A stretch of DNA of 64,000 bases from Fuerstiella marisgermanici (GCF_001983935.1 NZ_CP017641.1:5427001-5491000); one strand, 5' to 3'. Positions 1 to 12,200 are shown, numbered from the stretch's first letter. Made by a program: numbers and translations. The notes: generated by a model from the letters alone, not told the origin.

Positions 1-1
1 T

Positions 2-2914
2 CGCCTGCAGGCCATTCCGAAGTCGCAGCACGCCTACGATTTCGACGGCGCGCTGAACCTACCTGGTGCGGGCATGCTGCGGCTGGGCGGCGGCTGGGAT
101 CTGCAATCGCGACAGTGGCACCTTGGCGGAAAAATGTTGAACGTGCAGGCCGATCAGCAGCTGATGCAGCTGGCCAAAGCCACGGCACCACAACTGAATG
201 ATCAGTTAACGGATCTCGACTCCGCCATCGAACGCGCGCTCCCGCCTCGCCAGACGGCGAACGCAGCGTCGCCGGGTGCCGCGTTACTGATCGGCAACAA
301 CGGCCAGACTGCGCCTCAGTTTCTTGGCATGCTGGACGTGTTCTTCAACGTGGCAGGAGCCCCGGAAAACAGCATTCCTCAATTCCAATTGATGGTCAAC
401 GTGAAGAACGGCCGGCTGGAGACTCCCGCAATTCCGATAGCACTCACCAACGTCAAAGCGACGTTTTTCCGTGACAATGAGTCGCTGACATTCAAGCTGG
501 ACGAAGCCACCGGCGACAACGCCACGATCACCGGCGGTTTCGAAATGGAAACGCGAGCCGACGCCCCGCCGGGCCAGGCGTGGTTCGACATCAAACGCTT
601 TCCGGTCGATGCACGCCTTCGCCCGCTGTTGCCACCGCGCGCGCAGCGGCTGTTTGATGGCTTTCAACCGAAGGGCGTCGTGTCCGTCAAAGGGCAGATT
701 CGACGGCATCCATCTGGCCGGTGGATGCCGGTCAACGTTGTGGCCGATTTCGAAGAAGGGACGTCCGAGTATCATCGGTTCCGGTATCCGGTGAAGAACG
801 TGTTTGCCCACGTCGTGCAGCGGCCGTATGCCAACCGTCCCGCAACGCCAACGGAATCCGGAACCACTGTGGACGACATGATTCTGGATGTGGAAGTCTC
901 AGGAATCGCGGGCGACCTTCCGTTTACCTCAACCGGATGGTGGAAGAACCCCGGCCCCAAAACAGAAACTCGGTTTGAACTGGCTGTTCAGAACTTCCCG
1001 CTCGACAGCCGTTTTCGCAATGCATTGAACGACAAAGAGCTAAGTGTCGTTGAGAACCTGAATCTCACCGGCATGGCCAACGTCAGCTTTGTGTTTCACC
1101 GCCCGCCCGGTCTTGATCAACCGACTCACGTCTACGCGGACGCTCAAGTGTTCAACTCACGCATGCGTTTCAGCAAATTCCCCTACGACATTGAAGACCT
1201 AACAGCGCATCTGACATTCAACAGCGCCACCAAGCACTGGAAGTTCCTCGAGTTGAATGGTCGACACGGCGAAGGCCGAATTCGCGCCGCCGGAAGTTTT
1301 CGAGGCCAGCCGGAACCCGGCGTACTCGACCTGCAGATCACTGCCACCAAAGCGGCGTTGGATTCCGATTTGTACAACGTACTGTCCAAGCCGCAGCAGA
1401 CAGTTTGGAATCTAATTAATCCCAGCGGGTTCTGTGACCTGACAGCAAAGATCGACTGGACGGCTGGCCCCGGACATTCGCCGATCGTCACGTTTCCTCG
1501 CGATTCACCCGTTCGAGTTTACAACACGAAAATTCGCCCCACGCCGTTTCCCTTCGACATGACGATTCGGGAGGCCGTGTTAAGCTTCGACCCGAACGAC
1601 GTTCGCGCGGCGGGGAATCAACATTGCGAAATCCGATCGTTTCAGGCGACTCATGAAGGCGCCGAAATCACCGCCAAAAACTGCTGGGCGGACATCAAAC
1701 CCAACGGCGAATGGCAGGTGCATTTCAACAACCTTTCGGCCGACAATCTTCGACCGGACGATCAGTTGCGAGCCGCGTTGCCGGCGTCGTGGCGGGAAAC
1801 GATGGGGCGAGTCCAGCATGTCGGTGTGGTGTCGCTTACCGATTCGCAGATGGATTTTCGAGGCGACACATCCGGCGAAAGAAACACGACCGCCAAGTGG
1901 GCTCTGAATGTAAACCTGCGAGACTGCATGGTGAACGCTGGCCTCGACGTGAAGCACGTCCACGGTGCCGTGACCGCAAACGGAACATGGGACGGGTTTC
2001 ACCTGAAGAACACGGGGGAGATCAACGTCGAAACGGCCGAGGTGCTGGATATGCCGTTCACCAATATTCACGGCCCGTATTCGCTTAACGACGTGGAACT
2101 GGTGCTTGGATCGCGGCAGGTTTTCGAACGCCAGAAGTTACTCGCCGATATCGATCGATCAACGCGCATGAAAGCCCTGGCATACGGTGGAGAACTGCTG
2201 CTGGACGCCCACGTCGATCTGCGTGAAGGCGGGCGTTATCAATTCTTCACTGAACTGGCCAACGCCCGGCTGGAATCCTACGCAGCTCGCCATATACCCG
2301 ATCAAACAAATCTGAAGGGAGTCGTCACCGCATGGATGTCTCTGGAAGGCACCGGCGAAGAAGCTCGCGACGTCACCGGCAAAGGCCAGTTGCTGATTCA
2401 TCCCGCCGCGCTTTATGAGATTCCGGTCGTCGTTAAGCTGCTGGGCTCACTGTCGCAGTTGAGAATGAACGTGCAGGACCGCACGGCGTTTAACTATGCG
2501 ATTCTGGACTTCGAGGTGGCCGACGAAGCGTTCTGGTTTGAACGGGTTGACCTGGTCGGTGAATCGATCAGCTTGCGAGGGAAGGGAACGGTCGGCTTCG
2601 CCGGTGCCGTGAATCTCGACTTCTACTCCCGCCCCGCTCGGTCACGAGCCGCCGCGATTCCGTTTATCAGCGGGCTGTTTACTAACTGGGCCAAGATCGA
2701 AGTCAGAGGCACAACCAGCCGACCTCAAACTCGAGTCGAACCGACGGCTCGCCTGAACGAAGGACTAAAGCTGTTTCTGCAGCCGTTCAACCCGAACCCC
2801 GGCGGACCTGTGCCCGGGCTGAACACGCCGCGCAACTATCAACGCACAATCCCCAACCTTCAACAACGCGCGGCCGGGCAGCCCCGGCAGGCGGTTGGCG
2901 TGGTGACCGAGTGA
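2..2914 (+). CDS. AsmA-like C-terminal domain protein, 5' end outside the window
   Basis: The reading frame is open from base 2, so the real start lies upstream; an internal ATG at 74 is not a convincing start. About 970 residues are visible. They show long stretches of alternating hydrophobic and polar residues typical of the AsmA/YhdP/TamB group of large periplasmic beta-rich proteins, which are anchored in the inner membrane and linked to lipid transport to the outer membrane. The last 200 residues (for example GKGQLLIHPAALYEIPVV, then VKLLGSLSQLRMN) match the usual AsmA-like C-terminal region, followed by a Pro/Arg-rich tail. The last 13 codons and the stop lie inside the first unit of a 164-bp tandem repeat, so the tail AGQPRQAVGVVTE was probably created by or shared with the repeat. 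Family assignment is by sequence feel, not by a search; the substrate is unknown. Confidence 0.75.
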   Translation, partial: RLQAIPKSQHAYDFDGALNLPGAGMLRLGGGWDLQSRQWHLGGKMLNVQADQQLMQLAKATAPQLNDQLTDLDSAIERALPPRQTANAASPGAALLIGNNGQTAPQFLGMLDVFFNVAGAPENSIPQFQLMVNVKNGRLETPAIPIALTNVKATFFRDNESLTFKLDEATGDNATITGGFEMETRADAPPGQAWFDIKRFPVDARLRPLLPPRAQRLFDGFQPKGVVSVKGQIRRHPSGRWMPVNVVADFEEGTSEYHRFRYPVKNVFAHVVQRPYANRPATPTESGTTVDDMILDVEVSGIAGDLPFTSTGWWKNPGPKTETRFELAVQNFPLDSRFRNALNDKELSVVENLNLTGMANVSFVFHRPPGLDQPTHVYADAQVFNSRMRFSKFPYDIEDLTAHLTFNSATKHWKFLELNGRHGEGRIRAAGSFRGQPEPGVLDLQITATKAALDSDLYNVLSKPQQTVWNLINPSGFCDLTAKIDWTAGPGHSPIVTFPRDSPVRVYNTKIRPTPFPFDMTIREAVLSFDPNDVRAAGNQHCEIRSFQATHEGAEITAKNCWADIKPNGEWQVHFNNLSADNLRPDDQLRAALPASWRETMGRVQHVGVVSLTDSQMDFRGDTSGERNTTAKWALNVNLRDCMVNAGLDVKHVHGAVTANGTWDGFHLKNTGEINVETAEVLDMPFTNIHGPYSLNDVELVLGSRQVFERQKLLADIDRSTRMKALAYGGELLLDAHVDLREGGRYQFFTELANARLESYAARHIPDQTNLKGVVTAWMSLEGTGEEARDVTGKGQLLIHPAALYEIPVVVKLLGSLSQLRMNVQDRTAFNYAILDFEVADEAFWFERVDLVGESISLRGKGTVGFAGAVNLDFYSRPARSRAAAIPFISGLFTNWAKIEVRGTTSRPQTRVEPTARLNEGLKLFLQPFNPNPGGPVPGLNTPRNYQRTIPNLQQRAAGQPRQAVGVVTE

Positions 2915-3364
2915 GCCGGATGATGTCGAAGCGCCGGCGGTGCTCCCGCTGGTCGCTGCAGGTGTGACTTTGCTGCAGCAGTGACCAACGGGAATGGCGG
3001 CTTCTATTCAGAGTGTAAGCTCCAACCGGCGGGCGGGCCGGGCAGCCCCGGCAGGCGATTGGCGTGGTGACCGAGTGAGCCGGATGATGTCGAAGCGCCG
3101 GCGGTGCTCCCGATGGTCGCTGCAGGTGCCGAACCGGTGAGACAGTGACCAGCGGGAACGGCGTCTTCTAATCGGAGCGTAAGCTCCAACCGGCTGGCGG
3201 GCCGTCCCGCCACGGCAGGCGATTGGCGTGGTGACCGAGTGAGCCGGATGATGCCGAAGCGCCCGCAGTGCTCCCGCTGGTCGCTGCAGGGCAGGTGTTA
3301 ACTTGCTGCGGCAGTGACCAACGGGAATCGCGGTTTACATGCGGAACGTTCGGTCCAACCGGCT
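2873..3364. repeat. Three-unit 164-bp tandem repeat with conserved hairpin
   Basis: Units begin at 2873, 3037 and 3201. The word GCAGGCG recurs at 2887, 3051 and 3215, exactly 164 bases apart; unit 3 has a 4-base insertion. Each unit contains GTGACCGAGTGAGCCGGATG and an imperfect stem: TCCCG-N-TGGTC-GCTG paired with CAGT-GACCA-N-CGGGA, at 2944-2993, 3108-3157 and 3272-3326. The loop differs between units while the stem is kept. The array fills the gap between two convergent genes, the AsmA-like gene (whose stop is in unit 1) and leuB (whose stop is 12 bases beyond). It may act as a two-way terminator or be a REP-like element. Confidence 0.85.
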
Positions 3365-3375
3365 GATGACCATCG

Positions 3376-4446
3376 TTAGCCCAGTTGGTTGACGACGATA
3401 TCACCCATTTCCGTGGTAGAAACGAACGCTCCTCCACCAGCGATATCCTTCGTGCGGTGGCCGGCCTTCAGAGTCGCCGCGACGACATCTTCGATGGCTT
3501 TCGCTTCGTCTTCAAGCCCCAGTGAATGCCGCAGCAGCATCGCCGTCGCCAGAATCGTGGCCAATGGATTTGCGATGTTCTGTCCGGCAATGTCCGGCGC
3601 TGAGCCGTGAATCGGTTCATACAATCCGGGACCGTCGCTGCCGAGTGATGCGGATGGCAACAGGCCAAGAGAACCAGGCAACATCGACGCAGCATCGGTC
3701 AGGATGTCGCCAAACATGTTGCCCGTGACGACCACGTCGAAGTCTTTCGGGCGTGAAATCAGGTGCATGGCCATTGCATCGACCAGCACGACTTCGTATT
3801 CCAGATCGGGGAACTCTTCTTTCACCACGCGATCGGCCACCTGCCGCCAAAGTCGCGACACTTCCAGAACGTTGGCCTTGTCTACCGACGTTAGCTTGCC
3901 ACGACGCGTTTGAGCCGCCTTGGCTGCCAGCCTGACCACTCGTTCAACTTCGCCGGTCGAATACACCATTTCGTTGTACGCTTCTTCGCCGCTCGCATGC
4001 GGCCGGCGCCCGGAATCTCCAAAGTAGATTCCGCCAGTCAGTTCGCGGAAGAACAGAATGTCTGTCCCAGCCACAATCTCACGGCGAATCGGCGATGCGT
4101 CGACTAACTCGTCCCACGTCTGGATAGGACGAAGGTTCGCAAACAAGCCAAGTTCCTGCCGAATCTTCAGCAATCCGACTTCCGGTCGAGTTTTCGCGGT
4201 GGGATCGTCCCACTTCGGGCCGCCCACGGCACCCAGCAAAATCGCTTGAGAAGCTTTGCAGGCATCAATGGTCGGCTGAGGCAGCGGATCGCCGAAATCA
4301 TCGATCGCATTGCCGCCGATCGGATGTTCGCTGATCGTGAAGCTGTGGCCAAACTTCGCGGCGATCGCTTCCAGAACTCGTTTTCCCTGAACCACAATTT
4401 CAGGGCCAATGCCGTCGCCCGGCAACAGAACAATGTTTGCGTCCAT
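3376..4446 (-). CDS. leuB: 3-isopropylmalate dehydrogenase
   Basis: This 356-residue enzyme oxidises and decarboxylates (2R,3S)-3-isopropylmalate with NAD+ in leucine biosynthesis, in the cytoplasm. The N-terminus [18 protein letters not shown] is the family's glycine-rich start. The substrate and metal region is clear ([14 protein letters not shown], then VDAMAMHLI) and the signature [19 protein letters not shown] is complete. Length is normal for LeuB (about 355-360). An upstream in-frame codon at 4482 would add 12 residues unlike the family, so the ATG at 4446 is preferred, although no strong ribosome binding site precedes it. leuC and leuD are not adjacent. It lies 93 bases downstream of sodA on the same strand but behind that gene's terminator, so it is probably transcribed separately. 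Confidence 0.95.
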   Translation of the reverse strand: MDANIVLLPGDGIGPEIVVQGKRVLEAIAAKFGHSFTISEHPIGGNAIDDFGDPLPQPTIDACKASQAILLGAVGGPKWDDPTAKTRPEVGLLKIRQELGLFANLRPIQTWDELVDASPIRREIVAGTDILFFRELTGGIYFGDSGRRPHASGEEAYNEMVYSTGEVERVVRLAAKAAQTRRGKLTSVDKANVLEVSRLWRQVADRVVKEEFPDLEYEVVLVDAMAMHLISRPKDFDVVVTGNMFGDILTDAASMLPGSLGLLPSASLGSDGPGLYEPIHGSAPDIAGQNIANPLATILATAMLLRHSLGLEDEAKAIEDVVAATLKAGHRTKDIAGGGAFVSTTEMGDIVVNQLG

Positions 4447-4488
4447 ATTTGATTTCGCGTTTTGTGATTTGAATATGATCAACGAAAA

Positions 4489-4521
4489 AACGCACTGGCA
4501 GAATCAGACTGCCAGTGCGTT
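4489..4521 (-). terminator. Intrinsic terminator after sodA
   Basis: A perfect 13-base stem (AACGCACTGGCAG / CTGCCAGTGCGTT) surrounds a 7-base loop. Read on the minus strand, the stem runs straight into a run of six T, as in a rho-independent terminator. It sits 19 bases past the sodA stop codon. Confidence 0.9.
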
Positions 4522-4539
4522 GAATGTCAGCCGGATCGG

Positions 4540-5151
4540 CTAGCCTTTGGCTTCAGCAAATCGCTTTGCCACTTCGTCCCAGTTGACGACGTTCCAGAAC
4601 GCTGAAACGTAGTCAGGACGACGGTTTTGGTAGTTCAGGTAGTAGGCGTGTTCCCACACGTCCAGCCCAAGAATTGGCGTGCGGCCTTCAGAAAGTGGCG
4701 TGTCCTGATTTGGCGTGCTTTCGACGGTCAAAGTGCCGTCAGGCTTAACGGACAACCATGCCCAACCGCTGCCGAATTGAGTCGCAGCCGCATTGGAAAA
4801 ATCTTCTTTGAACTTGTCGAAGCTGCCGCAGGCCGCGTTGATGGCGTCCGCCAGTTCGCCGGAAGGAGCTCCACCGCCCTCAGGCGACATGACGGTCCAG
4901 AACAGTGAATGGTTCGCGTGCCCGCCACCATTGTTACGAACCGGGCCCTGCAGATTGGCAGGCAGGCTCTTCAGTTGCTTCATCACTTCGATGATGCACT
5001 TGTCGGCGTATTCAGTGCCTTCCAGAGCAGCGTTGACCTTGTTGATGTAAGCTTGGTGGTGCTTACCGTGGTGGATCTCCATCGTCCGCGCGTCGATGTG
5101 AGGTTCCAGAGCATCCTTGGCGTATGGGAGATCGGGGAGTGTGTAAGCCAT
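4540..5151 (-). CDS. sodA: Superoxide dismutase, Mn type
   Basis: The 203-residue protein converts superoxide to hydrogen peroxide and oxygen. The four metal ligands are in place: His27 (in [12 protein letters not shown]), His81 (in [11 protein letters not shown]), Asp164 and His168 (in [21 protein letters not shown]). Gln149 in PNQDTPL, supplied by the C-terminal domain, is the position that usually marks Mn rather than Fe enzymes, so a Mn form is likely; a cambialistic enzyme cannot be excluded. No signal peptide is seen, so it should be cytoplasmic. AAGGA lies about 10 bases before the ATG at 5151. The gene is followed by its own strong terminator, so it is probably a single-gene transcript. 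Confidence 0.95.
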   Translation of the reverse strand: MAYTLPDLPYAKDALEPHIDARTMEIHHGKHHQAYINKVNAALEGTEYADKCIIEVMKQLKSLPANLQGPVRNNGGGHANHSLFWTVMSPEGGGAPSGELADAINAACGSFDKFKEDFSNAAATQFGSGWAWLSVKPDGTLTVESTPNQDTPLSEGRTPILGLDVWEHAYYLNYQNRRPDYVSAFWNVVNWDEVAKRFAEAKG

Positions 5152-5773
5152 CGTTACAAATCCTTGTTATTTCATGGTTTAAGAAAATTCGCGCCGCTGG
5201 CTGCCGCCTCCGGCACGCGCGCGTTGAGTGGACACTTAAGCAGATACTGTGCCGGGCGGCATGAACATAACGGCTTTCGAGATCGGATTCGATGGACTCG
5301 CAACCGCTTGTGGCGGATTCTGACTTCTTTTCGCCGCGATTCTCACGTGCTATCCAGCAGACCCGCCAACGCCCAGCGATGAGGATGTGCTGAAACCAGT
5401 TGAGCAATCCATCCTTATGGCTGCTCAACCCACCAACAATTTTCACAAAATTCATATCCCGAGGAGGCCAATTAGAACCCCAGCAAGGTGGTGTGTCGCC
5501 CATCCCCGAATCCTTCCCTTCACAGGTGCCCGCTATCGAAACGCCACCCGTACCACCTGCCGCATTCATTGCGGCGTCAGCAGCATGGTCCCTTGCGAGG
5601 TCTAGTGAAAGCCATTCCGGCGGCAGATGAAACAGAGCCAGCCCCCAAGCCTTCGTGTCAAAGCCGAAGTGCCAGGAGATTTCGCTACCATCAATAAAAA
5701 CACTGGCTATTTCGTGCGCGGCGTTAGACAAGAGCATGCCGGCCTGGAGTCCACTGATGGTGACGGAAGGCAA
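5063..5773 (-). pseudogene. Possible gene remnant upstream of sodA, unrecognised
   Basis: An open frame of about 236 codons (TTG start) runs into the first 89 bases of sodA on the same strand. Its first 130 or so residues look protein-like (HEIASVFIDGSEISWHFGFD, then WGLALFHLPPEWLSLD), with ordinary codon use. The last 80 residues are Arg/Cys-rich and look like non-coding translation. A short stretch in another frame at about 5810-5870 (ATEIGIFEDFHGRN) may be related through a frameshift. I do not recognise the family. The overlap with sodA and the lack of a good start argue for a decayed gene or chance; confidence is low. Confidence 0.22.
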
Positions 5774-6294
5774 AGCCCTTGGTGGTTTCAGACAATCCCG
5801 AGCTGTTCAGGCACTTCCATGCAGATTTCTTCCGTGAAAGTCTTCAAAAATTCCGATCTCTGTTGCGTGGGCCATCGCAATCCTCAGACACACACTTATC
5901 CAACAATGCCCACTCTCCGTATCTTGTCGCACCACGCCAAGGTTGACCGAAGGCGTCAGTCTGGCACGGATCTTTCCGCAGTGGGCAGATACTGTTATGT
6001 TGCGGCGTCCAGATGTAGGCGCAATTCCACATTTGGTTGTTTTTTTTCTGGACTTTGCGGTGTTTGATTTAGGGATAATGGCCGTCCTATGACGGGGCAT
6101 GGTGCACGCTCATGGGCTGCCTGTGCGCACTCTCGAAGGTCCTCATCCAAACTGGTCTGAGTGGTCAGGAATTTAGTCATCTGACCGCTCGCATCGTACC
6201 GTCAACACACACTGGTCGGGCCAGACCTGCCGCTCCGATCCAGTCTGTCGCGTTCTTCAATAATCAATGATTTCTCAGGCTTCAGGGAAGCAAC
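5774..6294. other. Non-coding stretch upstream of the giant gene
   Basis: About 520 bases without a convincing gene on either strand, and no RNA gene recognised. It must hold the promoter and leader of the giant exoprotein gene. The only clear signal is the ribosome binding site AGGGAAG at 6283-6289, just before the ATG at 6295. I could not choose a promoter with any confidence. Confidence 0.5.
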
Positions 6295-9200
6295 ATGCTG
6301 ATCTCAACATGGCTCCAGTCGTTCCGTAGTCGACTTCAATCCTCGCCTCGGCGGCCAAACCGTCGCACCCCCGAGCAGGCGGCAACAAGCCTCGAGCACC
6401 TGGAATCTCGCCACCTGCTAGCGGCTCCTCAGCTGATTGACGTTCAGGACGAAGCCAATCGAGTGATTGCCGAGGATTCGGAAATCAACTACTCCCCCAG
6501 CGCGTTTACGCTGGACTTTAGCACTGCACCAGACCTTGATCCGGGAACGATTGGAACGTCGTTTACGCTGGAACGAGCCGGGCAGGATGGCGCGTTCGAC
6601 GGCAACGACGTCATCATTCCGCTCACGTTTGTCGGTGTAGGTTCAGATGTCAACGAAGTGCTGCTGCAGTTAAGTCAGCCGCTTCCGAGCGACCTGTATC
6701 GAATTAACATCTCTGGCGCATTGGCCAACTCAGGTGGCGAAGCTTTCAATGGCGGAGTAGGCGACACCTTCGATTTCTCCATTCAATTGCCGCCGCCAAG
6801 TGTTGTTGCTGTACGTCCCAACGTGGGTGAATTTCTGCAACCTGGCGAGACTCGGCATATTGCACCCAACGAATTGACCCTGCAGTTTAATCCCGGGCAG
6901 GTGATTGATCCGCTGACGATCAACACCGGCACGGTGCGAGTTGAACGCGCCGGTCACGACGGTTCCTTCGGAGACGGCAATGAAGAATTCGTGGACATCG
7001 GCTTCGTAGGGATTGGCGACGTACCCGAAGAAGTCGTCGTTCGATTTGCAGAAAACCTGCCGGACGACGATTACCGCATTTTGCTCGACGGTTCGAGTGC
7101 CACTCCGATCCGCAGCATTGTTGGCGAAACACTGAACAACGGTGCCGACACGACATTTGAGTTTTCACTGGATCTGGGAGCTCGGATTATTGCGGTCGAT
7201 CCGCAACCCGTGACGCGCGATGGAAGCGGCGTGATTAGTCAAGCGCGTGACCAAATCGTGTTGTACTTCAACGACGACGACATGCCCGCCGCAGTGGCTC
7301 AGGACGTGCAGTTCTATCAGTTGATTTTCACCAACGATACGATTTCAAATCTTGACGACAACGACCTGGACAACAATCCAGCCACCGGGCCACAAATCAT
7401 CAACCCGCAGTCTGTGGTTTACGATGCGGCCACCGATACCGCAACGTTGTTGTTCTCTCAGGACATTCATCTGTTGGCGGGGGCGGGCACGTATCGCCTG
7501 CGCGTGGGCACCAACGAAGCCATCCCGCTGACTCCTGTACAGAACACGTTCAATGCGATTCAGGACCCCGGCGACAGCTTCGACTCGTCGTCACTTGTCA
7601 GCTTGGGAGATCTTGCAAACAGCGCAAACAAGAGCCACGTAATCTCTTCCGCCATTGAAGCGCAGCCATACCCATTTGATTATCCCGGTGGCATTGATGA
7701 GCCGGGACATCGTGATATTGAAATCGAAACCCATTTGAATGGCGGCCCCGACAGCCAAGCCGGAACGTCGCAGATTAACTACAATTTTCAGGACGTTTAC
7801 GGCTTTGATCCGGCTGGTCAAATCCTGCTGAACACGATCACAGAAGCGCAGAAACAGCGGGCTCGGGAAGTCTTCGAATACTACAGCACGGTCACTGGAA
7901 TTGACGTTCAGGAAACACTGAATAGTGGCTTGACGATTGCTACAGGCGACTTGCGAGCTCTTGACCCATTGGTGCCGACCGGTCCGGGCGGCGTGACGGG
8001 GATCGCAGGCGGGGGCGTGGCGATCATGGATCAGGCGGAAGTCTGGGATGATTCTCCTGGCGCGAGCTGGTTTCAGACGGCAATGCACGAAATCGGACAT
8101 TTGCTGAGCATCGGCCACGCGTCGGACCTTTCGCCAGTAACCGTCAATGCAGGCGACGGATTTGGTAACACCAACCCTGGCGCATTCAATGGCTTTGCAG
8201 AACCTGTTTTCCCGGGCGATAATGACCTTGTGCACCTGCAGTATCTGCACCGTCCGGACAGTATCGACATCGACCTTTACGAATTCGAGGTCACAGAACC
8301 CGGACAATTCACGGCCGAGGTCATGGCGGAACGACTGGCAGATGCCAGCCAGCTGGATTCGCACATTCGATTGTTCCGTGAGAACGCTGACGGCTCTCGT
8401 GAAGCGATTGCTCAAAACGACGACTACTTCAGTGAAGATTCGTATTTGGAATTAAATCTGGATGTAGGTAAGTATTTCATTGGCGTTTCGTCGACCGGCA
8501 ACGATTCCTACGACCCGGCCGTTCCCGGTACTGGTGCTGAAGGGACTTCGCAAGGCAAATACGATCTGCGACTGAACTTCCGACCAAGCATCACTGGCAC
8601 GGGAAATATTCTTCAGGACACGGATGGCACGGCCTTCGACGGCGACAGTGATGGCGTTGCAGGCGGCGTCTATAACTTCTGGTTCCGAGCAACTGCGCCT
8701 GGCGACACACTGCTGGTCGATAAAGAAGCTGCAGACAAAGACGTTGCTGGTCGAGCGAATAATGGCTCGGAAGCCTCACCGTTTCTGGAAATCGATCAGG
8801 CCCTGGCAGCCGCCACTCCGGGCCAGATCGTCCGCATCGTGGGCAACGGCGGTGCTGACAACGACATCACCACGATTGAAGACAACACGCCGTATCAAAT
8901 CGGCACCAACACCTCCAATCAGCCTCTGATTGACGGTAGTACGTTGTCCGTGCCTCAGGGCGTGACGGTGATGATCGATGCAGGAGCCATGCTTAAGCTG
9001 CGTGCTTCGCGAATTGGTGTGGGAAGTTCGACGGCAGGTTCGGACCGATCCGCAGGTGCACTACAGATTCTTGGCACGCCCGGAAACGATGTCGTCTTTA
9101 CGTCGTGGCTGGACGAAACGGTCGGCACGGATACGACCCCGATACCGACCAGTGCGATCCCTGGAAACTGGGGCGGGATCGTTTTCCGTAATGATGTTGA

Positions 9201-12200
9201 CCGCGCCGAAGGTCGTTTCAACTATCAGGATGAAGGTATTTTTCTGAACTACATTGGTCACGCCGATGTTCGCTACGGTGGCGGCAACGTCATCGTGGAC
9301 TCGGTGTTGCAACCGATCAGCCCGATCAACATCACGGAAGCGCAACCAACAATTGTCCACAACACGATTACACGTTCGCTGGATTCAGGTATCTCGGCAG
9401 ACCCGGACAGCTTCGAAGAAAACACGTTCCACGCGCCCAAATTTCAGGAAGGGACTCAGGCCTTCACCAGCGACTATCAGCGAGTCGGGCCGGATATTTA
9501 CTGGAACACGCTGATTGATAACTCAACCAACGGCATCTTTATTCGGGCACAAACGACGGCGGGGGCTCCGACCAAAAAGCTGACTGTGTCCGGCCGGTTC
9601 GATGATACTGACATCGTTCACGTCGTCGCTCAAAATCTGGAAATACAGGGAACTCCCGGCGGTCCGATACTGGTCGAAAACGGACCGGACTCGGCGCTGA
9701 TGATCGTCAGCCCCCGGAGTGTGGCAGGAGGCAGCTTGACGGCGGGAAGCTACACTTATCGTCTGACTTTTGTCGGTGAGGAAGGCTTTGAAAGCCCAGC
9801 GTCCGCCGTTACGCCCCCAGCCATCGTGACCGGCGGAACAAGCAACAGCGTTGTGATCTCAGGAATGCCATCGGCACCACCAGAATATGCAGGTCGTCGA
9901 CTGTACCGCAGCGATCCGTCCGGCAGTGGCACGTTTACATTGGTCGCCGAACTGGGTCGATCAGAATCGAATTACCTGGACGACGGCACGACTCTTCAGC
10001 GAGTGCTGGACACGACTGTCACGTCGCGCAGCCGAGGCCGATTTGATGCACGTCTGGCGATCGATCCTGGACTGGTCGTCAAATTGCAGGGTGCTCGAAT
10101 TGAATCCGAAATTGGAGCTCAGTTTATCGCTGAAGCACAGCCGGGGCGGGAGATTATTTTCACCTCGCGTCTGGACGACCGGTACGGGGCAGGCGGTACT
10201 TTTGACACCAACGACGATGGCGATTTGGTCAGTGCACTGACAGTCTTTTTCGCTGATAATTTTGAAGGCGGACAATTTGATGCGGCCGACTGGAGTGCTT
10301 CCACAACGGCCACGATCGATGATCAGGGACTTGGCGAAACCAGCGGATCGCTGAGTGCTCATTTGGTGGCGGGAACGGAAATCCAGACCACTTCAGTGAA
10401 TCTGGTCGGTCAGGCTGCATTGGAACTGCAATTTTCGTATCAACGCACGGGTGGCGGCAGCACGCCTGATGCGGACCTGTTTGTGCAGTACAGAAATAGC
10501 ATCGGCAACTGGGTGACTCTCCAGTCACTCCCTGCAGCTGGCACAGATATGACGCAGTATCTAGCATCCACAGTCTCACTTCCCGCCGCTGCGATTCACG
10601 TAAATTCGGCCGTACGATTCGGTTTTGGAAATCCAAATACTTCGAACGCGCGGGGCACGGTCGGTGACTGGTTTGTGGACGATGTGCGGATTGTCGAATC
10701 ACGGACCAATAGCCTTCCCGGTGCGGGTGACTGGGGCGGAATTTACGTAGGGCATCTCGGCTCCGCTAGTATTGATCAGTCGCTAATTACATTCGGCGGC
10801 GGCGTGATTCCTGTTGAAAATGACTTTGCCGGTTTCAACGCCATTGAAATCCATCAGGCCGACGCGCGAATCACAAACTCAGTTCTGGAAGAGAATGCGA
10901 CCGGCCGTGGCGGCAGTGCTCCTGGAAGCCGTTACGGCCTGTTTTCCAATTCGAGCGGCACGATCTTTGTCCGCGGTGCTCAACCTGTCATTGTCGGTAA
11001 CGATTTCCGCAGCAATCTGGGCCCCGTGATTTCTATCAACGCCAATGCGTTGAACAGCAATATCGTGGCTGATCGCGGTCGCTCAACAGGCTTTGCGAAT
11101 GCATTTGCCAGCTTGGTTGGCAATCAGGGACCGCTGATCGATGACAACCGCCTCGGCAACAATTCGATTAACGGAATGCTGGTTCGGCCGGCCACGCTGA
11201 CCACTCAAAGCGTGTGGGACGACACCGACATCGTTCACGTCTTAACTGAGGAAATCTTAGTCCCGGATCACCACACATTTGGCGGGCTGCGATTGGAAAG
11301 CAGTTCAGCGGCAAGCTTGGTCGTAAAACTGCTGGGAGCCAACGCAGGCTTTACAGCCAATGGCTATCCGATTGACATCGACGATCGCATTGGGGGATCT
11401 TTGCAGATCATTGGCCAGCCTGGCCAGCCGGTAGTCCTGACGTCTTTGAACGACGATGGTGTCGGAGCCGGTTTTGACCTTCGCGGGTTCCCATTGCGCG
11501 ACACCAACAACGACGGCCCCAGCGTGGGTTCGCCAAACGACTGGCGGAGTGTGCGAATTGATCAGTACGCCCACGACCGAAATGTGCGAGTCGTTGTGGA
11601 AAGCGAAGTGGCGGACCGGGACTCGGCAGATGTCAACAACACGGTGGGCACGTCCGAGGTACTCGGACTGCTAGCCCCCGACGTGAAGTCTGGCGATGAG
11701 AATCTGCGATTGGGATTCCAGATTCACGGCGCAATCGATTCCATCGGTGATCAGGACATGTACAGCTTCGAGGGCGAAGCGGGCACGCATGTTTGGCTGG
11801 ACATCGATCGCACTAGCGTGGGACTCGATTCTGTCGTGGAATTGCTTGACTCCAATGGAAACATTCTGGCCCAGTCAGACAATACCCTGGATGAGGAAAA
11901 CGGCGTTTACCCGGTATTCACCGACGGGAGCACTCAAGCATTTACACTCGAATATTCCCGTTATTTCACACGAGACCTGTACACGACCAACGCCGCCGAT
12001 GCAGGCATGCGAGTCACTCTGCCCGGCGCCGTCGGTGTCAGGCAGTCTTACTTTATCCGAGTACGCAGCAGCAACCTGAACGCCAGCTTCGCGCCCACAG
12101 TCGTCTTTTCTGACGATTTCGAAACCGGTTCCTTCAGGCCGACTCACTGGGCCACAGTCGTATCTGCAGAGGTGGATGGAACGGCACTTAGTGAACCGAG

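Noticed and set aside
7591-8415. 274-codon open frame antisense to the giant gene
   Set aside because: It lies fully inside the well-supported giant gene, has no ribosome binding site or family resemblance, and is a shadow of its codon bias.
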